From IMG/VR virus record IMGVR_UViG_3300043449_002188, positions 1 to 34,771 of that record: DNA of 34,771 nt. The stretch is one strand, 5' to 3'. The translations under genes were made by a program, and so were the position numbers. Below the pieces are notes generated by a model. That model was not told the origin of the DNA and made no database searches. It was given only the letters and a program-made list of their open reading frames with translations. The DNA comes from a virus. This document shows positions 27,815 to 34,762 of the stretch, in pieces. The first letter of the stretch is position 1, and each line of letters opens with the position of its first letter.

Positions 27815-29296
27815 TTAGGAATTTTTCAACACTCCGTTAACTCTACCCTGTTGTGATGTTGTATCAAAACTAATTGAATTTGACCCAATTTCCAAAACAT
27901 TTTGAACAAGATGCTCACACATAAAAACATCATGTCCGTATGTCATATTATCATCCTCGGCAATTTTTAACTTATCTGTTACTTTATCCGATTCATCAAG
28001 AATATGACTAACAACAACATCTTGAAATGGATTTTCTCCTCTTAATTTTTCTACGGTCTTTATTTCAATCTCACTGGTTCCGTAATTCAAAACATTATTA
28101 ATGAATTTTTCTTCATCCACCAACTCACCTGAACGATATGTATTAATGGTATTATTTAGTATTTCATCTGTTACATAATCATCATTGTGGTATGCCTCTC
28201 CAATTGTTTCTACATCGTGGTTTAATATATCTTCCACCAATCCTTCTTGAGCCCATTGCACCTTAACAGTTGTTTTTACCTCATGGTTTAATACCTCTTC
28301 CGTCATCGAATTTTTCGGCATATAACTCCAATCGGCGGTTTCTATCTCGTGGTTTAATAGTTCTTCAACCGTGTTATTGAGTGGTAAATCCTCCCATTGA
28401 GTTGTTTCTACCTCGTTATTTAATACCTCTTCCACCGCTCCATAGTTGTTGAATGGATGAAATGCGGTTGTTTCTACCTCGCAATTTAATACCTTTTCCA
28501 CCCATTGATAATGCACCATCGTTCCTGGCGCTGTTGTTTCTACCTCGCAATTTAATACCTGTTCTACCTCAAAAGGCTCCATCACCTTATTCATTGAAGT
28601 TGTTTCTACATTGTGGTCTAACACCTCTTCCACCATTCCTTCTTTAATGAGTATTTGCGCACTAGTTGTTTCTACCTCGTGGTTTAATACCTCTTCCACC
28701 TCTGTTTGGAGCATTCGTTGGAATCCACTGGTTGTTTCTACCTCACAATTTAATACCGTTTCCACCAGTCTTGGCTTTTGTAGAAATTGGCGAGCGGTTG
28801 TTTCTACCTCGTGGTTTAATATTTCGCCAACCGCAATCGGGTGTAATTCCTGTTTTTCAGCTGTAGTCTTTAAATTACTATTTAATACCTCTTTCACCGA
28901 TGCGACATTTTCAGACTCTTGGTAATTTGTTGTTTCCACCTCGTGGTTTAACACCTCTTTAACTTCTTCTTTAAAGTTAATGATACTTCCAACGGTCTTA
29001 AAAACTTTATTGGGGTACTTACATTCAAGAATTTGTTTCTTATTCAAAATTGAACTAACAAGCTCACCAAACAGATACTGATGTTCTTCACCATTTAGTG
29101 AAAACATTGTAAGGGCAGATTGGAAATGTGACCACCTCCACCAAAGGTGTTTATCTGTTTTATGGTATTCAAAATACCAATATTTCTGTTCTCTATCGAT
29201 AAACCAAATACTATCTTTGTAGTAAATGATTTCAACCGGCATAAGGTCTTTAAGTAGAAATTCTACGATTAATTTTTTTAGTCTGTCGGAAAACAT
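27815..29296 (-). CDS. Repeat protein with thirteen 22-residue units
   Basis: 493 residues. Residues 1-110 are a non-repetitive Trp/Tyr-rich domain (IDREQKYWYFEYHKTDKHLW, then WRWSHFQSA). From about 111 to 387, thirteen units of exactly 22 residues follow: a conserved 12-residue core (VEEVLNHEVETT) plus 10 residues that differ completely from unit to unit. The last 105 residues have degenerate cores (INNVLNYGTSEI, VQNVLEIG). The core looks like a short helix, so a solenoid or beads-on-a-string with variable loops is likely. Last gene of the operon that starts at 31191. I know no function. The unbroken frame and non-repeat ends support real coding. Confidence 0.85.
   Translation of the reverse strand: MFSDRLKKLIVEFLLKDLMPVEIIYYKDSIWFIDREQKYWYFEYHKTDKHLWWRWSHFQSALTMFSLNGEEHQYLFGELVSSILNKKQILECKYPNKVFKTVGSIINFKEEVKEVLNHEVETTNYQESENVASVKEVLNSNLKTTAEKQELHPIAVGEILNHEVETTARQFLQKPRLVETVLNCEVETTSGFQRMLQTEVEEVLNHEVETTSAQILIKEGMVEEVLDHNVETTSMNKVMEPFEVEQVLNCEVETTAPGTMVHYQWVEKVLNCEVETTAFHPFNNYGAVEEVLNNEVETTQWEDLPLNNTVEELLNHEIETADWSYMPKNSMTEEVLNHEVKTTVKVQWAQEGLVEDILNHDVETIGEAYHNDDYVTDEILNNTINTYRSGELVDEEKFINNVLNYGTSEIEIKTVEKLRGENPFQDVVVSHILDESDKVTDKLKIAEDDNMTYGHDVFMCEHLVQNVLEIGSNSISFDTTSQQGRVNGVLKNS
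28137..28964 (-). repeat. Thirteen 66-bp tandem units: 36-bp core plus 30-bp variable segment
   Basis: Cores begin at 28137 (degenerate), 28203, 28269, 28335, 28401, 28467, 28533, 28599, 28665, 28731, 28797, 28863 and 28929 with no change in spacing. Core bases are conserved even at many third codon positions, while the 30-bp segments show no similarity to each other. The variation inside cores is mostly at one codon (His, Cys or Asn). Confidence 0.9.
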
Positions 29297-29299
29297 TTT

Positions 29300-29470
29300 T
29301 TAATCTCCTATTTGTCGTTCAGGAACGCTTGTTGTTTGTTTGAAGTCGTTTGGAGCCTCAATAGTATCGGTGTCGATAGTTTTTTCTTTTGACATATCCA
29401 TATAGACATGAACTTTTACACCCAAAATACCGGCAATAGTTTGAAGAATTTTAGTTTTGAAATTAAACAT
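29300..29470 (-). CDS. 56-residue hypothetical protein
   Basis: Start at the ATG at 29470 (MFNFKTKILQTIAGILGVKV), overlapping the upstream stop; an ATG at 29515 would lie deep in the upstream gene. N-terminal amphipathic helix, polar C-terminus ending SVPERQIGD. It lies 3 nt before the repeat-protein gene. Function unknown. Confidence 0.6.
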   Translation of the reverse strand: MFNFKTKILQTIAGILGVKVHVYMDMSKEKTIDTDTIEAPNDFKQTTSVPERQIGD

Positions 29471-29663
29471 GATGTTTTTGTGTTTTAGTAATTTGAAATC
29501 CAAAGTCCCATACAAGGAACCCTATGGCAAATATATAAAGATTTATATAATCTCCGACTTCAATATCAAAATATTCACTTTTAGTAAATGTTAAACTTGG
29601 AATCACATGCACTTGAAAAAATTCATCATGATATGTTTTATGACAATATAGTTCAGTCTTCAT
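29463..29663 (-). CDS. Small protein with one membrane helix
   Basis: 66 residues; a hydrophobic helix near 40-58 (YINLYIFAIGFLVWDFGF) after a polar N-terminal part with several His. Overlaps 11 bp upstream and 8 bp downstream. Function unknown. Confidence 0.62.
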   Translation of the reverse strand: MKTELYCHKTYHDEFFQVHVIPSLTFTKSEYFDIEVGDYINLYIFAIGFLVWDFGFQITKTQKHHV

Positions 29664-29898
29664 TTGTAAAAATTTTTTCTTTTAAAAATGTTAATAATTG
29701 TCTTGATTCACGAATTGTTCTTTCCTCTTTTGTGAAAAGTTCCAACTCATCATCGGTTGCCAGTTGACAAATTTTGTCAAGTTCAGATTCATTAATTCTG
29801 AAAACTTTCATCATTACACCATCCATTAATCCGAATATACTATTGCTAACGGGATGGTCTTGTTCTTGATAGGTGTGTTTTTTATCTAGTCGTGTCAT
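29653..29898 (-). CDS. Hypothetical protein
   Basis: 81 residues, helical and acidic in the C-terminal half (ESELDKICQLATDDELELFT, then RTIRESRQLLTFLKEKIF). No known motif. It follows the P-loop kinase gene after 3 nt and overlaps the next gene by 11 bp. Confidence 0.64.
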   Translation of the reverse strand: MTRLDKKHTYQEQDHPVSNSIFGLMDGVMMKVFRINESELDKICQLATDDELELFTKEERTIRESRQLLTFLKEKIFTNED

Positions 29899-29901
29899 AT
29901 A

Positions 29902-30315
29902 TTATAATTGAATTTCAAAACGATTTTTCATAATCCCAACTTTTTCATCAGGAACTCCGTGAATGTTTTTTCCTCCGTGCCTATTTTCAACAATCATAGA
30001 AAAAACTTTGTAGTCATATTTCTCTGCTAGTTTGAAATACCAATCCATTTCCCACTCTTGGGTGAATGTATTTGACACAACGATGGTCGGATGATATTGT
30101 GGGTTTTCTTGATTTTTCTTCATTTTATTTTCAACCTCATCCTTACACCACTGATGAGCAATTTTAATTTCATCAGGATTAAACTCATATTCACCAGTTT
30201 CTTTATTTACAAAGAATTGGTCGGCCTCACAAATGGAACCACTATGTACTAATGTCTTTGCGAGTGTTGATTTACCACTACCAGGTAATCCTCTTAAAAT
30301 ATACAATGTTCTCAT
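29902..30315 (-). CDS. P-loop kinase (polynucleotide-kinase / N4BP2-like, AAA_33)
   Basis: 137 residues from the ATG at 30315, which overlaps the upstream stop (ATGA). Walker A is RGLPGSGKSTLAKTL near residues 8-22, an acidic EADQFF follows the first helix, and VVSNTFTQEWEMDWYFKLAE resembles the substrate-side region of N4BP2/T4 Pnkp-type kinases. These phosphorylate the 5'-OH of RNA or DNA ends. No phosphatase domain is fused. In the same operon is a metallophosphoesterase, and an RNA ligase lies 3.4 kb away, so an RNA-end repair role is reasonable, though small-molecule kinases share this fold. Confidence 0.82.
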   Translation of the reverse strand: MRTLYILRGLPGSGKSTLAKTLVHSGSICEADQFFVNKETGEYEFNPDEIKIAHQWCKDEVENKMKKNQENPQYHPTIVVSNTFTQEWEMDWYFKLAEKYDYKVFSMIVENRHGGKNIHGVPDEKVGIMKNRFEIQL

Positions 30316-30524
30316 ATCTTTTCTAATATACAATCGTTTTTTTCCGCCAATGTTTTAACTCCGTTGCCATGGTCTCTGACCACGAGGGGATACCCAATGA
30401 ATTCCAATTTGTTCTCAGGAATTTTATCCAATATAATTTCCCCTCGTGGTACAGTTATTTTTTCACCATAAACTATGTTATATAGATTATGTTTTAGTTT
30501 CACACAATAAAGTTCTTCACTCAT
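30312..30524 (-). CDS. Hypothetical protein
   Basis: 70 residues, beta-rich (MSEELYCVKLKHNLYNIVYG, then YPLVVRDHGNGVKTLAEKND). No known motif. Lies 1 nt after the metallophosphoesterase stop and overlaps the kinase start by 4 bp, so it belongs to that operon. Confidence 0.65.
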   Translation of the reverse strand: MSEELYCVKLKHNLYNIVYGEKITVPRGEIILDKIPENKLEFIGYPLVVRDHGNGVKTLAEKNDCILEKI

Positions 30525-30525
30525 A

Positions 30526-31191
30526 TCACCTTGAATTTAAAAGCCTCTCAACGTGGTGGTCATTTAACATGTCTGACCTCACATCTCGTTTATCCATTAT
30601 GGGTAAAATTTCCCTCATAATATTATAAGGCCTAAACTCGGGATGTCCATCAATTCCAACATCCATTTTCTTTCCTTGCCCAAATTTTCTATTTGGTGGA
30701 AGGTGAACGTGTCCGTGAAGGTGAATATCGCCATCATTCATTCCATTCCAACTCTGTATTGGGTAGTGAAATAAACGGAATCTCTTCTTATTAATTACCA
30801 GTGTTTCGTAATGGCTGACGCTTGTAAAAAGTCTTTGAATGTCATCCCTGTTTCTTTCAATGTGGTGGTCGTGATTACCTAAAACAAGGTGAATATTCCT
30901 ACAAATAATTCTATTTCTAAATTCTTCAATTGATTCAAATCCACCAAATGACCAGTCACCAAGACAAATCAAAATATCATCTTGACCTACATTTTGGTTA
31001 ATTCCATTGAGAATTGACTCATTCATTTTTTCAAGGGTTGCAAAATCCCTTGTTTGTTCCAATGGAATTTCACCATCTAATGTCCTCCAACTTGTTGTTC
31101 CACGGCATATGTTTTTGTGGTTATAGTGGGGGTCTGAGAAAATCCATACCTCAGGAAATGTTCCGTCATTATTTTTCTCAATCTTTATCAT
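30526..31191 (-). CDS. Calcineurin-like metallophosphoesterase
   Basis: 221 residues with ordered metal ligands: FSDPHYNHKN, CLGDWSFGGF, LGNHDHHIE, FHYPIQSWNG and LHGHVHLPPN. The layout resembles stand-alone phage and bacterial phosphoesterases whose substrates are mostly unknown. First gene of a seven-gene operon with a P-loop kinase and the repeat protein, starting at a TTG-N20-TATATTTG promoter 4 nt before the ATG. With kinase and ligase it could remove 2',3'-cyclic or 3' phosphates from cut RNA, as bacterial Pnkp phosphoesterase domains do; this is inference. Confidence 0.9.
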   Translation of the reverse strand: MIKIEKNNDGTFPEVWIFSDPHYNHKNICRGTTSWRTLDGEIPLEQTRDFATLEKMNESILNGINQNVGQDDILICLGDWSFGGFESIEEFRNRIICRNIHLVLGNHDHHIERNRDDIQRLFTSVSHYETLVINKKRFRLFHYPIQSWNGMNDGDIHLHGHVHLPPNRKFGQGKKMDVGIDGHPEFRPYNIMREILPIMDKRDVRSDMLNDHHVERLLNSR

Positions 31192-31195
31192 GGTG

Positions 31196-31226
31196 CAAAT
31201 ATAGTCAGGTTATTTCAATTACACAA
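31196..31226 (-). promoter_or_regulatory. Bacteroidota-type promoter TTG-N20-TATATTTG, 4 nt before ATG
   Basis: TATATTTG at 31196-31203, TTG at 31224-31226. With CACC between the box and the ATG at 31191 the mRNA should be nearly leaderless. Heads the operon running to 27815. Confidence 0.65.
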
Positions 31227-31246
31227 CAAAAATATCATTTTTTGGA

Positions 31247-31256
31247 GGTATTTATT
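31247..31256 (+). promoter_or_regulatory. Late-type motif GGTATTTATT
   Basis: Lies 3 nt before the ATG at 31260 and is preceded by GGA, giving GGAGG plus the motif; a ribosome-binding role is therefore also possible. Confidence 0.5.
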
Positions 31257-31259
31257 AAC

Positions 31260-31709
31260 ATGAGTTTAAGAGAAACCATTAAAAGAATATTAAAAGAAGA
31301 AAGGGCACCTAGCAAAGTATTAAGAAGGACTTACGAGATTGATAGGGAATTTAAAAGATTAATGAGTGCGGTTTATAGACCAAATTCAATTTGTAGATAT
31401 GAAAATGGTAGAGAATTGGGTGATGTTGTAACTGAAGCGATTTTAGAAAATCTGTATTATAATACTTTTTATGAAATAGATGACAGGTCCGATGAGTGGA
31501 TAGACATTTCTAACTTTGTGGTTAAATACATAAGAGAAAACTACGGAGAAGAATTAACAAATTATTACAATGATAATTGTAATTCAGATAAAATGGAAAC
31601 AAATGAATCAGAACTAACTGAAAAGTGTTGGCCAGGTTATACTCAAAAAGGAATGAAAACTATGTTTGGTAAAAGATATCCAAATTGTGTTAAAAAGACA
31701 AAGAAATGA
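31260..31709 (+). CDS. Leader-bearing protein with CWPGY/PNCVKK tail
   Basis: 149 residues from the ATG at 31260, where the shared leader begins (MSLRETIKRILKEERAPSK, ending I-L-K-E); a longer frame from 31014 would cross the opposing gene. The middle is helical and acidic. The last 27 residues (CWPGYTQKGMKTMFGKRYPN, then CVKKTKK) form a two-Cys basic motif that I recall at the C-termini of myophage head-associated proteins. It overlaps the next leader-bearing gene by 4 bp. Probable virion protein, by inference. Confidence 0.8.
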   Translation: MSLRETIKRILKEERAPSKVLRRTYEIDREFKRLMSAVYRPNSICRYENGRELGDVVTEAILENLYYNTFYEIDDRSDEWIDISNFVVKYIRENYGEELTNYYNDNCNSDKMETNESELTEKCWPGYTQKGMKTMFGKRYPNCVKKTKK

Positions 31710-32308
31710 ATCTAAAAGAAACCATAAAAAAAGTATTAAGAGAAGAAAGTCGGTTAAAAAAAACGGTTAATGATTATATTAGTCAGTTCGGATTAAAGGA
31801 TACTGCAAAAATGATGGGTATAAGTTTAGCCAAAATAGTAGAAATTTCAGACCACCCGATAGATTCAGAAGTCGCTCACGAATTATTAATTGATAATCTT
31901 AAAAATAAAAAATTACCAAGAGAATATAGAGATTTTAAAATTTCAAATGGAATAGACGGAGTTGTATATTGGGAAATGAGTAGAGATTCAAAACATTTTT
32001 TACCAGGTATGACCGAACAAATTTCAGTGCTTGCAACTCCTTTTTGGGATGGAAACCCGTGGACTCCTGTTGATATTGATTGGTTTACTTTACTTAATGA
32101 AGATGGTGATATAATAGCCGAAAAGCAACCTAGTGGAGATTACTACGTCCAACTTAAACATAAAACATCTTTTGATACCGTGGATGAACTATTTGAATGG
32201 TATCATGAATATTATCTACCGGTAGTTTACTCAACTGTTATGAGAGATTTATTACCGGGAGTATATCAAGAAATTGATGATAAATTAGATAACGAAGGTG
32301 GTTATTAA
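31706..32308 (+). CDS. Leader-bearing hypothetical protein
   Basis: 200 residues. The leader MNLKETIKKVLREESRLKK is a near copy of the one on the upstream protein, ending V-L-R-E. A short helical region (DYISQFGLKDTAKMMGISLA) looks like a helix-turn-helix-type or capsid-interaction segment, followed by a mixed domain (WEMSRDSKHFLPGMTEQISV, then PWTPVDIDWFTLL). Coupled to the upstream gene (ATGA). Its last 4 bp overlap the convergent reductase gene. Function unknown. Confidence 0.78.
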   Translation: MNLKETIKKVLREESRLKKTVNDYISQFGLKDTAKMMGISLAKIVEISDHPIDSEVAHELLIDNLKNKKLPREYRDFKISNGIDGVVYWEMSRDSKHFLPGMTEQISVLATPFWDGNPWTPVDIDWFTLLNEDGDIIAEKQPSGDYYVQLKHKTSFDTVDELFEWYHEYYLPVVYSTVMRDLLPGVYQEIDDKLDNEGGY

Positions 32309-33012
32309 GAAGGTGTATGTTCCGTAAAATGTTTTAAAAAGTTCTCCATCTTACTAACATTCATTGAAATGTTTTTTGGAACATGGGGTGGCGAAACAAT
32401 GTTTTTAACATTCTTATTTGTCCTTTGAGCAAGTTCATAGATTGTCTTTCTTTCAGTCCCAACATTATAAAGTCCTTCAGCGCCATTCTTAATTAACTCA
32501 ATCACAAGTCCCGAAATCACCGGCGTATAATCGGCGTTTGTTATAACATCAACCCAAGCACTATCATATGGAAATGGATAAGGTTTGTGGGATAAACGGC
32601 ATATCAAATAGTTTTTGGCATGTTCTTTCAAATATTCATCAGCAAGTAGTTTTGTAAACATATACCAAGTATGCTCAAACAATGGTTCATCTTCTTCTGT
32701 TGCATCATCAACTGAATTCTGATAAAGATAGTCTGTTGAAATATGTACTAGTTTCTTTCCGTTGTCGTCACAATACTCGGCAAGGAATGTTACAAGTTCA
32801 TAATTTGCCTTCCAATGTTTTTCTTTATCGTCAGAATATGTGTCGGTGTTTGCAATACAATTTACAACCACATCATATCCATCCATTCTATTTTTCCATT
32901 CATCAAAATTATCGATTGTAATTTCATGTTCGGCTCTACATAGATAATCCCAACCTGTTTGTTTAACAATCTCTCCACCTAACTTTCCTTTTCCTAATAC
33001 TATTACTTTCAT
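32305..33012 (-). CDS. RmlD-like NAD(P)-dependent sugar reductase
   Basis: 235 residues of the short-chain dehydrogenase/RmlD group: the nucleotide-binding start MKVIVLGKGKLGGEIVK, NCIANTDTYSDD, the catalytic HISTDYLYQ and YMFTK (Tyr-x3-Lys), and a late YNVGTERKTIYELA. RmlD reduces dTDP-4-dehydrorhamnose; this shorter protein may act on another nucleotide sugar. Just upstream is a glycosyltransferase-like gene, so a role in glycan or phage DNA/protein glycosylation is plausible. The gap to the previous gene is 6 nt. Confidence 0.86.
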   Translation of the reverse strand: MKVIVLGKGKLGGEIVKQTGWDYLCRAEHEITIDNFDEWKNRMDGYDVVVNCIANTDTYSDDKEKHWKANYELVTFLAEYCDDNGKKLVHISTDYLYQNSVDDATEEDEPLFEHTWYMFTKLLADEYLKEHAKNYLICRLSHKPYPFPYDSAWVDVITNADYTPVISGLVIELIKNGAEGLYNVGTERKTIYELAQRTNKNVKNIVSPPHVPKNISMNVSKMENFLKHFTEHTPS

Positions 33013-33018
33013 AACTTT

Positions 33019-33696
33019 TTAATAATTAGAATCTAAAATAATATCAAAATTATTTTCTCTTCTTTTTTGTAATAACGCCCAATCATGGTCTCCGTGAGAC
33101 CTATTTTTCATTTCAACTTCGTCACCTTGTATTAACCCATGATTATGATTAAAAGGGTCAATACCCCGAATAAATACATTCCTTTTTAGTATTTTTGAAA
33201 CTTCCGTATATTCATCATCACAAAATAGTGATTTATAAGATGGATGATAAACATATCCAAATCTATCATAATATTTTTTACCTAAAACACAATAAATATC
33301 TAAAGAATCAGACCATCTTGGTGTTTGGAAGTGTAACATACAATCTAACCCGTATTCTGATTTTTCAAATTGACTAACGATTAGGTCATCATAACCGTCG
33401 TATGTTGGGGTCAAATCGTCCTGAATATAAATTAATATATCAAATTCCTCGTCATCTAAATCCGCATTTATTGCGTCAACCTTACTTTTATTATTCCTGA
33501 AATTTATTTTTTTCCTAATAGGTAAGGATTTCATAAATTCAATCATCTCACCATTATTCATGGTTCTATCATCAATATCAAGTGAAAATAAAAACTTCAC
33601 ATTATGTTTACCTGATAATTTGTCTATAAATTTTTTAGAAGTTTGTTTAAATAAATCAGGTCTTCCCTTAGATGGGTACTTAATTAAAATATTCAT
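33019..33696 (-). CDS. GT-A-fold glycosyltransferase-like protein
   Basis: 225 residues. It opens MNILIKYPSKGRPDLFKQTS, has FSLDIDDRTM and LIYIQDDLTPTYDGYDDL, where the second DD follows a beta strand as in the GT-A DxD, and later FCDDEYTEVSKIL and HGDHDWALLQKRR. The pattern is of family-2-type glycosyltransferases, though divergent. It sits between the RNA ligase and the RmlD-like reductase with gaps of 4 and 6 nt, so the three are one transcript. Acceptor unknown. Confidence 0.75.
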   Translation of the reverse strand: MNILIKYPSKGRPDLFKQTSKKFIDKLSGKHNVKFLFSLDIDDRTMNNGEMIEFMKSLPIRKKINFRNNKSKVDAINADLDDEEFDILIYIQDDLTPTYDGYDDLIVSQFEKSEYGLDCMLHFQTPRWSDSLDIYCVLGKKYYDRFGYVYHPSYKSLFCDDEYTEVSKILKRNVFIRGIDPFNHNHGLIQGDEVEMKNRSHGDHDWALLQKRRENNFDIILDSNY

Positions 33697-33700
33697 ATTA

Positions 33701-34762
33701 TTAAAGTTTCTTAAACTCTGGTCTTACCAGATTCCATATCATTTTATTATAATTCTTTTTATCCCACATCGCAAAGCATATCGCCCTTACTTTTGGATGG
33801 ACTTCAGATTTTTCTAAATGAAGAGCAAAATCCTTTTTACTTGGCTCGGGGTCTCTATCACCATATTTTCCATAACGGAAATATTCGTGTATCTTCCCTG
33901 CATATTCATTATACCGATAATAGTTGTAGTTTAAATCATCAACATAACTCTTAACCTTTTTGTAAAACTCATCAGGAACGTCTTTAATTATTTCCAAAAC
34001 ATCTCTACCTTCACTTAACATCTCCCACACCGCAGTTGTAGATATGTTTGTCATTATCTTATGTAATCTTAAATATTCCTCACCCTTAACTTTCATTCTA
34101 TCTCCATTTGAGAACTTAACAACAAAACCTTCTTCATCATCTTTTATTATTTCCTTTAAAACAGAATAATCATTTATTCCATCATACTTCTTAACAACTT
34201 TGAATCCAAGATTGTTTATCATATTCTTCAACCTAACATCACTACCTTCACCATACAAATCAACTTCATATCCAGTTTTGGTATGTATCATTCCAAGTAA
34301 TATCAAATCTTCATAATCATACTTAACAACTATACGATTGTCATCATAGATTATCTCAAACAAATAAGTATAATCTTTGTGAAGTTTTTGATACTCATAC
34401 TTTTGTAACATCTCAAATCCTTTTACCGATTGGTCAGAAGTAAATGACCCGCGAGTTGCAAGTACCCATTCTCCTTCATAGTAAAATAATATTCCAAGAG
34501 ACCCATCCATTTTTTCATAAACATCAAAATCAGGAGTTGGTGTGTGTTTCTTTTCTGAATCGTTGAAGAACTTCTTGAATGGTCGGGCCACTATGTTTCC
34601 TTTGTCGTCTGTAACAAGTCCACGAGTTTGTGTTGTGATATCATCCCACAAATTGTCATACTGAACTTTTTCAGAATAGTTCCATATGATAAGTGGAAGA
34701 GTGGGATGTACTTGTTTATACATCAAATTATCCTCATAATATTTGTTTAATATGTCATTCAT
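33701..34762 (-). CDS. T4 Rnl1-like RNA ligase
   Basis: 353 residues with the nucleotidyltransferase motifs: EKMDGSLGI with the AMP-accepting Lys84, the upstream ARPFKKFFN, LFEIIY (motif III/IIIa), EEGFVVKF (motif IV) and RMKVKGEEY (motif V, Lys-x-Lys). The long C-terminal helical part fits the Rnl1 family, which seals RNA breaks such as anticodon-loop nicks made by host nucleases. It begins 9 nt inside the window, so its promoter is not visible. Together with the P-loop kinase at 29902 it could repair cleaved tRNA. Confidence 0.92.
   Translation of the reverse strand: MNDILNKYYEDNLMYKQVHPTLPLIIWNYSEKVQYDNLWDDITTQTRGLVTDDKGNIVARPFKKFFNDSEKKHTPTPDFDVYEKMDGSLGILFYYEGEWVLATRGSFTSDQSVKGFEMLQKYEYQKLHKDYTYLFEIIYDDNRIVVKYDYEDLILLGMIHTKTGYEVDLYGEGSDVRLKNMINNLGFKVVKKYDGINDYSVLKEIIKDDEEGFVVKFSNGDRMKVKGEEYLRLHKIMTNISTTAVWEMLSEGRDVLEIIKDVPDEFYKKVKSYVDDLNYNYYRYNEYAGKIHEYFRYGKYGDRDPEPSKKDFALHLEKSEVHPKVRAICFAMWDKKNYNKMIWNLVRPEFKKL

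Noticed and set aside
28453-28925. Several plus-strand frames inside the repeat region
   Set aside because: Their repeats are the antisense of the VEEVLNHEVETT units; Pro/Ser/Leu-rich and without starts or promoters.
28137-28964. CRISPR array with 36-nt repeats and 30-nt spacers
   Set aside because: The geometry matches some Bacteroidota CRISPR arrays, but repeats differ at several positions per copy, the potential stem GTGG/CCAC is lost in many copies, no cas gene is present, and one reading frame stays open through all units and both flanks.
28137-28964. Diversity-generating retroelement target
   Set aside because: No reverse transcriptase or template repeat is visible, and the variation is not limited to adenine positions.
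516-31256. Ordinary T4-type late promoter TATAAATA
   Set aside because: The coding-strand motif is TATTTAT, the opposite orientation, and it can lie 3 nt from the ATG; identity with the T4 signal is not supported.
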